Shown in pieces: positions 41,875 through 48,714 of a DNA stretch of 64,000 bases; within the stretch, counting starts at the first letter, position 1, and every line of letters starts with the position of its first letter. This DNA comes from JAJEEA01 sp965116765. Its GTDB lineage: Bacteria; Acidobacteriota; Vicinamibacteria; Vicinamibacterales; UBA8438. The stretch spans positions 4,898,001 to 4,962,000 of the forward strand of contig OZ220718.1 of the NCBI GenBank assembly GCA_965116765.1. Direction: 5' to 3'. The notes beneath the pieces were generated by a model that was not told where the DNA came from, searched no databases, and was given only the letters and a program-made list of their open reading frames with translations. The translations under genes were made by a program, and so were the position numbers.

Positions 41875-44511
41875 CTAGTCGCCGCCCGCGGGGCGGAACA
41901 GCCCCGGCCAGTTCAGGAGCACGGAGATCGGCGGGGTGGCGTCGGAGCGGATGGTGACGAAACGGCCGTCCCCGGACACGTCGTACGAGGGCGGCTGCAG
42001 GAACTGCCGGAAATCGCCCTCGAACAGGCGAACCGGCGCGCCGAACTCGAACCCCGTGGAGGTGTCGACGGTCACCGCCATCACGGCGCGGCCCTCCACG
42101 TAGTACAGCGTGCGGCCGTCTCTTGCCCACACGGGCTCGGCGCCGCCGTCGGGGGAGACGCGTGCGGGCGCGCCGGGTCCGGGATACGCGCGCACCCAGA
42201 TCTCCCGCTGGCCGGTCACGCTCGACACGTAGGCCAGCCACCGGCCGTCGGGCGACAGGGCGGCGTGGAATCCCTCGCCGGCCCGGTGCTGTTCGAGGGG
42301 CCGCGGGTCGGCGTCGGGTTCCGGGGAGAGCTCGACGAGGCGGCCCGCCTGCATGTCGATGGCGATCAGATCGCCGGTGGAAGACCACGCGTGCGCGTGG
42401 TAGTGACCTCTGGGGCCGAGGGGCTCCGGCGGGCTTCCCCCGTCGGCCGAGACCCAGGCGAGCCCCCCTTCCGCTTCGTAGACGATGCGCGAGCCGTCCG
42501 GCGTCCAGACCGGCGTCGCGGTGCCGTAGTCGTCGAAGGTGAGTCGGATGGGCGGGCGTCCGTCGAGGTCGAACACCCAGAGGTCGCCGTCCTCCACCAG
42601 GGCGAGCCGGCGTCCGTCCGGGGAGAGGCGGGGGTTCCTCGGCGCGTTCAGGCCGCCAATCGCGCCGGGGGGCCACTCGTCGCCGGTCGGTTCGAGCCAT
42701 CGCACGGAACCGGCGGTGTTGGCCCCGAACCACGCGACGGTCCCGGTGCGCGACACCGAGAACGCCGCCCAGAAGTTGAAGCTGTCCACGTCTTCGGCCA
42801 CCACCGTCGGACTGCCGGCGAGCTGCAGGCGCGTGTGGTCGAACGGCTGCGCGAGCAGGCGCCGGTCCTCCATGAACAGCAGCCGGCCGACCCCCGTCGA
42901 GGCCGTCGCCGCCACGTACGCGGCGGTCAACCCGGTCGCGAGGAGCCGCGTCGGATCCTGCTCGGCGGGGTCGACGCCCAATGCGCCGACGTAGAGGCCG
43001 TTGGCGCTCTGGTCGGTGGACACGCGCAGGTAGAGGAAGTGGCGGCCGTCCGGCAGGAACCGGGGCGCCGCGTGGCCCGCCTCGCCGCGCGCCTCGTCCA
43101 GCGTCGTGACCGGGGCCGGCGTGCCTCCGGCTGCGGACACCTGCATGATGCCGGTTGGGCTGCCGAACACGATGACGCCGCTCTCGTTCCAGCTTCCGCC
43201 CAGGAAGCCGGGCACGTCGCCGATGGACTCGACCACGCCTTCCACGACGTCGACCCGCTTCAGCGTGCTCCCGTCGCTGAATGCAATGGACCGGCCGTCG
43301 GGGGACCAGAACGGCGGAGCGCCCACGACCTCCGTTTCCGCCAGAGGGCGGGCATCGCCGGATGCGAACGAGTGGACCCGGAGACGGGGCTCGCGGGATT
43401 CGTCGCTCTCCAGGTACGCGAGGTACCGGCCGTCGGGCGACAGCTCCAGTATCGGCCCCACGTTCGGGGAGGCGGGAATCGTGAACCGCACGGGCCCGGG
43501 GACCGGCGGCTCGGGCTCCGGCAGGCTCCGGACGCCGAGGCCGGCGACCACCGCGGCCAGCACCGCGGCGACGGCCAGCTCCGCCGCACGGCGTCCGCGG
43601 CCGGGTCCGGGTGCGGGCGCAGGCACCGCGTCCGCGGCCGGGCGGTCGGGGTCCTCGAACGCGCCGATCAGGCCGAGCCGGACGTCGGCGATGTCGCGCA
43701 GGCGTTCCCCGGGGTCCTTGGCCAGGCAGCGGCGCAGCACCCCCGACACCGCCCGCGGCACGTCGGCCGACAGCGATGCCCAGGCCGGCTCCGACTTGAT
43801 GACCTCGGCGAGGATGCCGGTCACGTCGTCGCCCTCGAACGCCTTGCGCCCGGTGAGCATCTCGTAGACGACGGCGCCGAACGCCCACACGTCGGCGCGG
43901 CGGTCGACGGGCCGGCCGCGCGCCTGCTCCGGCGACATGTACGCCGCGGTTCCCACGATGGCGCCCACTTGCGTCGCCGCGGTCGCCAGCGTCGCCGAGT
44001 CGTGCGAAGGGCCCGACGCGGGCCCCGCCTCGAGCGCCTTGGCGAGGCCGAAGTCGAGCACCTTGACGGCGCCGTCGTCGCGCACCTTGACGTTGGCGGG
44101 CTTGAGGTCGCGGTGGATCACGCCGGCGGCGTGCGCCGCCTCCAGGGCGTCGGCAATCCGGGCCGCGATGTCCAGGGCCTCGTCGAGGGGAATCGGCCCC
44201 CGGGCGATCCGCTCCTCGAGGGTGGGGCCCTCGACCAGCTCGAGCACCAGCGCCCGCGTGCCGCCGTCCTCCTCCAGGCCGTGGATCTGCGCGATGTTCG
44301 GGTGGTTGAGCGACGCCAGCAGCTCGGCCTCGCGCTGGAACCGGGCCAGCCGGTCGGGGTCGTCGGCGAAGGCGTCGGGGAGGATCTTCAGGGCGACGTC
44401 GCGGTTCAGGCGGGTGTCGCGGGCCCGGTAGACCTCGCCCATGCCGCCCGCGCCGATGGCGCCGGCGACTTCGAAGTGCCCGGCGAAGCGGTCGCCCGCG
44501 TTCAGCGGCAT
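41875..44511 (-). CDS. Serine/threonine protein kinase with C-terminal WD40-like propeller
   Basis: An 878-aa membrane-anchored kinase from ATG 44511. Kinase domain residues about 13-280: glycine loop GAGGMGEVYRARD, Lys in NRDVALKILPD, catalytic HRDLKPANVKV, DFGLAKALE and VGTAAYMSPEQARGRPVDRR. A membrane helix follows near residues 310-335 (AELAVAAVLAAVVAGLGV), then an extracytoplasmic beta-propeller of PD40 repeats (ELSPDGRYLAYLESDES, WSPDGRSIAFSDGS, LSPDGRRLALVEDGDLWV, WTPDGSRIVYE, LSPDGRWLAYV). This architecture is typical of Acidobacteria, where it is often abundant. Intact. The propeller probably senses an external signal. Confidence 0.94.
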   Translation of the reverse strand: MPLNAGDRFAGHFEVAGAIGAGGMGEVYRARDTRLNRDVALKILPDAFADDPDRLARFQREAELLASLNHPNIAQIHGLEEDGGTRALVLELVEGPTLEERIARGPIPLDEALDIAARIADALEAAHAAGVIHRDLKPANVKVRDDGAVKVLDFGLAKALEAGPASGPSHDSATLATAATQVGAIVGTAAYMSPEQARGRPVDRRADVWAFGAVVYEMLTGRKAFEGDDVTGILAEVIKSEPAWASLSADVPRAVSGVLRRCLAKDPGERLRDIADVRLGLIGAFEDPDRPAADAVPAPAPGPGRGRRAAELAVAAVLAAVVAGLGVRSLPEPEPPVPGPVRFTIPASPNVGPILELSPDGRYLAYLESDESREPRLRVHSFASGDARPLAETEVVGAPPFWSPDGRSIAFSDGSTLKRVDVVEGVVESIGDVPGFLGGSWNESGVIVFGSPTGIMQVSAAGGTPAPVTTLDEARGEAGHAAPRFLPDGRHFLYLRVSTDQSANGLYVGALGVDPAEQDPTRLLATGLTAAYVAATASTGVGRLLFMEDRRLLAQPFDHTRLQLAGSPTVVAEDVDSFNFWAAFSVSRTGTVAWFGANTAGSVRWLEPTGDEWPPGAIGGLNAPRNPRLSPDGRRLALVEDGDLWVFDLDGRPPIRLTFDDYGTATPVWTPDGSRIVYEAEGGLAWVSADGGSPPEPLGPRGHYHAHAWSSTGDLIAIDMQAGRLVELSPEPDADPRPLEQHRAGEGFHAALSPDGRWLAYVSSVTGQREIWVRAYPGPGAPARVSPDGGAEPVWARDGRTLYYVEGRAVMAVTVDTSTGFEFGAPVRLFEGDFRQFLQPPSYDVSGDGRFVTIRSDATPPISVLLNWPGLFRPAGGD

Positions 44512-44716
44512 GCGAGCAGCGGTCGCCGCGCCGCCGGGGCGCGGAGCCGTTCATGGATGGCTCGATGCATCGTCCATGACATCGTATTTCAATCGGTGCC
44601 AATCTGCGACAGCCCGCCGTTGGGGCAGTGATCGATATGACCTTGCCAACTACGTTCAGGATCGTCCGATGACCTGGGGCTTCCAGCGAGCTGCCCACCA
44701 CTTCCTGGCGTGCCGG

Positions 44717-45895
44717 CTACGCCTCGTCGTCGAAGCGGGCGAGCAGGCGGCTGAAGTCGGCGAGGGGAACCGCCTCGCCGGCGGTGCGGGTCTGGCGCTC
44801 GTCGCCGCCGTGGACGACGGCGCCGGTCTCGCAGCCGGGCAGCAGGGGCACGACCCGCCCGAGGGCGCCGAACCAGTCCGACGCGATGGTGGCCCCCGAC
44901 TTGATCTCGATCGCCAGCAGCCGGCCTCCGGAGGGGTACAGCAGATCGCATTCGAGGCCGCGGCTGTCGCGGAAGAAGGAGAGCTCGGGCCGGCGCCCGC
45001 GGTTGTAACCGTGCTTGAGGGCTTCCGCCACCACCGCGTTCTCGAAGAGGGCGCCGCGCAGGGGATGCGTCCGCACCTGCCGGATGCTCTCGATGCCCAG
45101 GAGGTAGCTCGCGAGCCCGACGTCGTGGAAGTAGAGCTTGGGCGACTTGACGAGCCGCTTGCTCAGGTTGCCGTGGTACGGCGGCAGGCGGAACACGATG
45201 TAGCTGGCTTCGAGCACCGAGAGCCAGTGCCGCGCGGTCGCGTGCGTCACGCCCGCATCCGCGCCGAGCGAGGCGAGATTGAGCAACTGCCCGACCCGGC
45301 CCGCGCACAGGCGCAAGAACCGCTGGAACGCCGTGAGGTTCCTGACCTCCAGCAGGCGGCGCACGTCGCGTTCGGCGTACGTCTCGACGTAGTCGCCCAG
45401 GGCCTGGGTCGGGTCGAGGCCGTGGTCGTGGATGCGGGGATAGAAGCCGGCGAAGAGCAGGTCGTCCACGCCGGTGGCCGCATTCGCGTTCCGGAGCTCG
45501 TCCAGCGAGAAGGGCAGCAGCCGCAGAAGGGCGGTCCGGCCGGCGAGGGACTGATCTGTCCGGTCCGACAGCAGGAACTGCCCGCTGCCGGTCAGCACGA
45601 AGAGGCCGTTCCCGCCGTGCTCGTCGGCGAACACCTGCAGCCAGGAGAGCAGCGACGGGACGCGCTGGATCTCGTCGAGAATCACGCCGCCGTCCGGCCA
45701 CGTCGCGATGAACCGCTTCGGATCCTCCTCGGCGAACTGCCGGTGGTTCGGCGATTCCAGATTGATGTAGGCGATGTCGGGCAGGGCCGTCCGGCAGAGC
45801 GTCGTCTTGCCCGACTGCCGCGGGCCGGTGACCGTGACGAAAGGGTACCGGCGGAACAGCTCCTTGAACAGTGGCGCAATCGTGCGTGGGACCAC
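44717..45895 (-). CDS. AAA ATPase with DUF4143 domain
   Basis: A 392-aa protein from ATG 45895. N-terminal AAA domain: Walker A TVTGPRQSGKTTLCRTALPD, Walker B GGVILDEIQRVPSLLSWLQV, sensor LFVLTGSGQFLLSDRTDQSL. The DUF4143 C-terminal part carries the winged-helix ASLGADAGVTHATARHWLSV and the nuclease-like ECDLLYPSGGRLLAIEIKSG, a PD-(D/E)xK-type arrangement. Intact. COG1373-type ATPases occur in many copies in genomes, often as mobile or defence-linked genes of unsettled role. A 23-bp palindrome lies about 30 bp upstream. Confidence 0.9.
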   Translation of the reverse strand: MVPRTIAPLFKELFRRYPFVTVTGPRQSGKTTLCRTALPDIAYINLESPNHRQFAEEDPKRFIATWPDGGVILDEIQRVPSLLSWLQVFADEHGGNGLFVLTGSGQFLLSDRTDQSLAGRTALLRLLPFSLDELRNANAATGVDDLLFAGFYPRIHDHGLDPTQALGDYVETYAERDVRRLLEVRNLTAFQRFLRLCAGRVGQLLNLASLGADAGVTHATARHWLSVLEASYIVFRLPPYHGNLSKRLVKSPKLYFHDVGLASYLLGIESIRQVRTHPLRGALFENAVVAEALKHGYNRGRRPELSFFRDSRGLECDLLYPSGGRLLAIEIKSGATIASDWFGALGRVVPLLPGCETGAVVHGGDERQTRTAGEAVPLADFSRLLARFDDEA

Positions 45896-45923
45896 GGATG
45901 TGATGCTAGGTGAATCGGTGTTG

Positions 45924-45946
45924 AATTGAAAGTGCCACTTTCAATT
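45924..45946 (-). promoter_or_regulatory. 23-bp perfect palindrome upstream of the DUF4143 ATPase
   Basis: Arms AATTGAAAGTG (45924-45934) and CACTTTCAATT (45936-45946) around one C. A/T-rich in a G/C-rich region, 29 bp before the ATPase start and 119 bp before the PadR gene. Probably an operator for autoregulation; this is inference from position. Confidence 0.6.
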
Positions 45947-46012
45947 TGTGCACATCCGGCCCGGTTCGGGGCGGGCGAAAGCCGGACTCGGGGAACCGAA
46001 ACGGGTCCCTCT

Positions 46013-46052
46013 TTGCAGAACTAGGAGAGAGGTGATAGTGTCCTCTAGACAC
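46013..46052 (+). promoter_or_regulatory. padR promoter with inverted repeat
   Basis: -35 TTGCAG (46013-46018), 17-bp spacer, -10 TAGTGT (46036-46041). The -10 overlaps an inverted repeat with arms GTGTC and GACAC around CTCTA (46038-46052), 13 bp before the padR ATG. PadR proteins commonly repress their own promoters, so this is the likely operator. Confidence 0.6.
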
Positions 46053-46065
46053 GCTAGGAGACACC

Positions 46066-46413
46066 ATGGACACCACCAGGTCCGCCGCCCTGCTCCCCGG
46101 CACCCTCGACCTCCTGATCCTCAAGGCCGTCTCGCTCGACCGCCTGCACGGCTACGGGGTGCTGCTCCGCATCCGGCAGATCTCGGGAGAGGCCCTCGAC
46201 GTGCCGCAGGGCTCGCTCTATCCGGCCCTCTACCGGCTCGAGCACCAGGGGCTCATCGAGGCGGAATGGGGCGAGAGCGAGAACCGGCGCCGCGCCAAGT
46301 ACTACCGCCTCACCGACGCCGGCCGGCAGCGGCTCGACGAGGCGGCGGCGGGCTGGGAGCGGCTCGCGGCGGCCATGGCCGCCGCTCTCCAAGCCACCCC
46401 CCGGGAGGCGTGA
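46066..46413 (+). CDS. PadR family transcriptional regulator
   Basis: A 115-aa winged-helix regulator from ATG 46066. Marks are LLPGTLDLLILKAVSLDRLH, GYGVLLRIRQISGEAL, LDVPQGSLYPALYRLEHQGL and IEAEWGESENRRRAKYYRLT (winged DNA-binding part), then DAGRQRLDEAAAGWERLAAA. In Acidobacteria this regulator normally sits ahead of an ADOP-type (MacB-like) permease gene and controls it. Here only the first 50 codons or so of that permease remain, so the regulator is now probably an orphan. Intact. Confidence 0.92.
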   Translation: MDTTRSAALLPGTLDLLILKAVSLDRLHGYGVLLRIRQISGEALDVPQGSLYPALYRLEHQGLIEAEWGESENRRRAKYYRLTDAGRQRLDEAAAGWERLAAAMAAALQATPREA

Positions 46414-46414
46414 C

Positions 46415-46560
46415 GTGCTCGCGCGCCTGCGATCGTTCCTCGGCGCGTGGACCCGGCGGGACCGCTTCGAGGACGCCCTCGACGATGAGGTGCGCTTTTC
46501 ACCTGGAGGCCTGCACGGAGGAGCTGGTGCGCGCCGAGGTGCTCAGGCGTGAAACGGCGC
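46415..46560 (+). pseudogene. Truncated 5' end of an ADOP-type ABC permease
   Basis: GTG at 46415, just behind the padR stop, opens LARLRSFLGAWTRRDRFEDA, then LDDEVRF and, after a one-base shift near 46498, HLEACTEELVRAEVLRR. This is the N-terminus of the permease that normally follows PadR in Acidobacteria. After about 46560 similarity stops and short direct repeats begin. The remaining 750-odd codons are absent, so this is a real truncation. Confidence 0.7.
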
Positions 46561-46577
46561 GCCGCGCGCGACCTCCG

Positions 46578-46626
46578 GGCGGCAGTTTCCGCACGTCCTT
46601 CGAGGTGAGCAGGCGGCAGTTTCCGC
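46578..46626 (+). repeat. Short direct repeats at the permease break
   Basis: GGCGGCAGTTTCCGC occurs at 46578-46592 and again at 46612-46626, 34 bp apart, right where the permease similarity ends. This could be the end of a transposable element. The stretch 46561-46808 otherwise holds no gene I can support. Confidence 0.5.
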
Positions 46627-46808
46627 CATGGGCAAGCCAGACTGCCTCTCGGCCCACCGAGTCGCCGGCCGTTTCCCCCAGTGTCGCCCCATTGCGTCGC
46701 GGCCGGAACCGCCGCGACCGGGGCTTGGCGCAACCGGCGTCGTGAACGCCGGCGGAATCCCGGCACGGCATTCGCATCGGGATTTTGCGCGAAACGTGCG
46801 GTGATACC

Positions 46809-47375
46809 ATGGCGTCCATGCGCGCTGCCGCGACGCGGGTCGGCTACACAGGCCTTCTGGCCATGCCGGAGGACGGGCACCGCTACGAGATCCACGGGGG
46901 GGAGCTCGTCGTGGTTCCGTCACCATTGCCGCGTCATCAGATCGTCGCCTTCGAGCTGGCCACGCTGCTGAGGGCGTATGCCCGCGAGTCGGGGGGGATC
47001 GCCCTCGTCGCACCGCTCGACATCGTTTTCGACGAGCACGACGTCGTGCAGCCGGACGTCGTGTTCTTCAGGGCGGAACGGCGCCATCTCGTCAGCCCGG
47101 ACGCCGTGACGCGGCATCGCCCGGACATTGCGGTCGAGGTGCTGTCTCCGTCGACGGCGACGACCGACCGGCGCACGAAGATGCGGATGTTCGCGCGATA
47201 CGGCGTGCCCGAGTACTGGATCGTCGATCCGGTGCTCGAGCAGGTCGAGGTGCACGCGCTCGGCGGCCGCGTCTACCACCGCGCGCAGGTTGCCGGGGCC
47301 GGCGGCGCCGTGCGCTCGGTTCTGCTCCCGGACCTGTCGGTCCGCCTCGACGACATCTTCGGCGCCCTCCGGTAG
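46809..47375 (+). CDS. Uma2 family endonuclease-like protein
   Basis: A 188-aa Uma2 (DUF820) protein from ATG 46809 (MASMRAAATRVGYTGLLAMP); ATG 46818 is possible. The PD-(D/E)xK core is visible: YEIHGGELVVVPSPLPRHQI, VVQPDVVFFRAERRHL, RPDIAVEVLSPSTATTDRRT with the Glu and following Lys (KMRMFARYGVPEYWIVDP). LLPDLSVRLDDIFGAL ends it. Intact. Uma2 genes are common in multicopy in cyanobacteria and other soil and water bacteria. Their role is unknown, though the nuclease core suggests DNA cleavage. Confidence 0.9.
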   Translation: MASMRAAATRVGYTGLLAMPEDGHRYEIHGGELVVVPSPLPRHQIVAFELATLLRAYARESGGIALVAPLDIVFDEHDVVQPDVVFFRAERRHLVSPDAVTRHRPDIAVEVLSPSTATTDRRTKMRMFARYGVPEYWIVDPVLEQVEVHALGGRVYHRAQVAGAGGAVRSVLLPDLSVRLDDIFGALR

Positions 47376-47410
47376 TCGGCTCGGAACCAGCCCGCGCCGC
47401 GCCCGCCCGA

Positions 47411-47522
47411 GCGATCCTCTTCCTCCGGAGTGATCCACTTCGGCCGAAACCGGTGATCCACTTCGACCGGAATCAGCGATCCGCTTCCGCCGAAATGAGC
47501 GATCCACTTGGGCCGAAATACG
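47411..47522 (+). repeat. Degenerate ~23-bp tandem repeats, IS21-end-like
   Basis: Units start at about 47411, 47430, 47453, 47477 and 47500, each of the form GTGATCCACTTCGGCCGAAA with substitutions. Several neighbouring copies of such a repeat are typical of IS21-family terminal regions where the transposase binds. No istA/istB is present, so this is probably a lone end left after excision or deletion. Confidence 0.7.
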
Positions 47523-47531
47523 CAAGCGCCC

Positions 47532-48362
47532 TCACGCCGCAGCGGTGACGGCGGTCAGCCGCCCCGAGATCTCGCGCAGGCGGAGCCACTGCTGGTAGTA
47601 GAAGGGGAGCAGGGTCACCGATTCGGCGAACTCGAAGACGTACATCACGACGGCGAGCACCATGCCGTACTCGACGGTCCGCTCCGCCGCCTCGGCCACC
47701 GAGAAGACCAGCAGCCCCACCATGAGCACCCAGACGATGCCGAAGGTGGCGGCCTCGAGGTCGGAGAGCTTGATGTTCCAGCGCATCATGTCGCGCAGGT
47801 GGCGGCCGACGCGGGCGGGGTCGCCGCTCTCGACCGCGTCGACCTCGCGCTCGTGCTGGTCGTTGAGCCCCTGGTTGTAGCGGGTGGTCAGGTTCCCGGT
47901 CAGCGCGTAGAGGACGACGGTGGCGGCGGCGACGGCGAGGCAGCCGAGGAACACCGGCCGGTTCAGCGCCGACAGGATGAGGACGGTGCCGGCGAGGCGG
48001 ATGATGTTGGTGACGAGGTCCGGGAGCGAGTTCTCGAAGAACTCGACCATCTCCCAGAGCATCCCGAGACGCGCCGTCCGCGTCGACGTACTCTCGGCCT
48101 GGCGGTCGACCAGCTCTTCACCCAGCCGAGCGTAGATTCGGGCGTAGGCCCGGCTGTCGACGAGTCGGCGGATTATCGCGATGGCCATGGCCGCGATGCC
48201 GAGCCCCGCGAGCTCGTAGAGGCCCTGCCGGGAATCGGCGAGCACGCTGTCGATGGCCCGGCCGATGACGAGCGGGAACAGGGTCCAGCCCGCGGCCTCC
48301 AGCACGACCAGGGACAGGGTGAGGGCGAAGCGTCCGGCGAAGCGTCGGAACAGGGTGAGCAT
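47532..48362 (-). CDS. ABC transporter six-TM domain protein without ATPase
   Basis: A 276-aa protein from ATG 48362 (MLTLFRRFAGRFALTLSLVV). It has the type-1 exporter membrane fold: LVVLEAAGWTLFPLVIGRAI, YELAGLGIAAMAIAIIRRLV, YARIYARLGEELVDRQAEST, NIIRLAGTVLILSALNRPV, VAAATVVLYALTGNLTTRYN and VLMVGLLVFSVAEA. No nucleotide-binding domain follows, consistent with the stand-alone ABC-membrane-3 family rather than a truncation. The C-terminus ends normally (LREISGRLTAVTAAA) right at the IS21-like repeats. Substrate unknown. Confidence 0.84.
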   Translation of the reverse strand: MLTLFRRFAGRFALTLSLVVLEAAGWTLFPLVIGRAIDSVLADSRQGLYELAGLGIAAMAIAIIRRLVDSRAYARIYARLGEELVDRQAESTSTRTARLGMLWEMVEFFENSLPDLVTNIIRLAGTVLILSALNRPVFLGCLAVAAATVVLYALTGNLTTRYNQGLNDQHEREVDAVESGDPARVGRHLRDMMRWNIKLSDLEAATFGIVWVLMVGLLVFSVAEAAERTVEYGMVLAVVMYVFEFAESVTLLPFYYQQWLRLREISGRLTAVTAAA

Positions 48363-48429
48363 CGGCGCGGTCTCCGGCGATGTGTCGGCTCCTGCCCGAT
48401 CCTACGGGTCGCGGCGCCGGGATGATGCA

Positions 48430-48674
48430 CCCTGTCGGTCAACCGCCCGCCGTCGCCACGCCTCCGGATCCACGAGAAGTCCCGGATTCCCCGCGGACGA
48501 TGGCAGTTGGGTGACGGCCCGCGGGCGCCACGCCTCTGGATCACCACGAGAAGTCCCGGATTCCCCGCCGACGATGCACGTCGGTGAAGGTCCGCTGGGG
48601 CAACCTGGCAACGCCCCTCGAACCGCCAAGAGGGGTGCCGGATTCCCCGCGGACGATGCACGTCGGTGAACGGC
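48430..48674. repeat. Three-copy tandem repeat of 74-82 bp
   Basis: The conserved core CCGGATTCCCCGCGGACGAT starts at 48482, 48556 and 48638. Cores continue to GCACGTCGGTGAA (two copies) or a variant. Spacing is 74 and 82 bp. The array fills most of the 352-bp gap between the membrane protein (start 48362) and the helicase (start 48715), which are divergent, so promoters must lie within or beside it. Function unknown. Confidence 0.85.
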
Positions 48675-48714
48675 CGGCTGGCGCGAGCGGCGCGGTGGGG
48701 CGACAATCTCCGGC

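Noticed and set aside
47411..47522. A short CRISPR array formed by the 23-bp units
   Set aside because: Units are directly adjacent without spacers and diverged, which fits transposon ends, not CRISPR.
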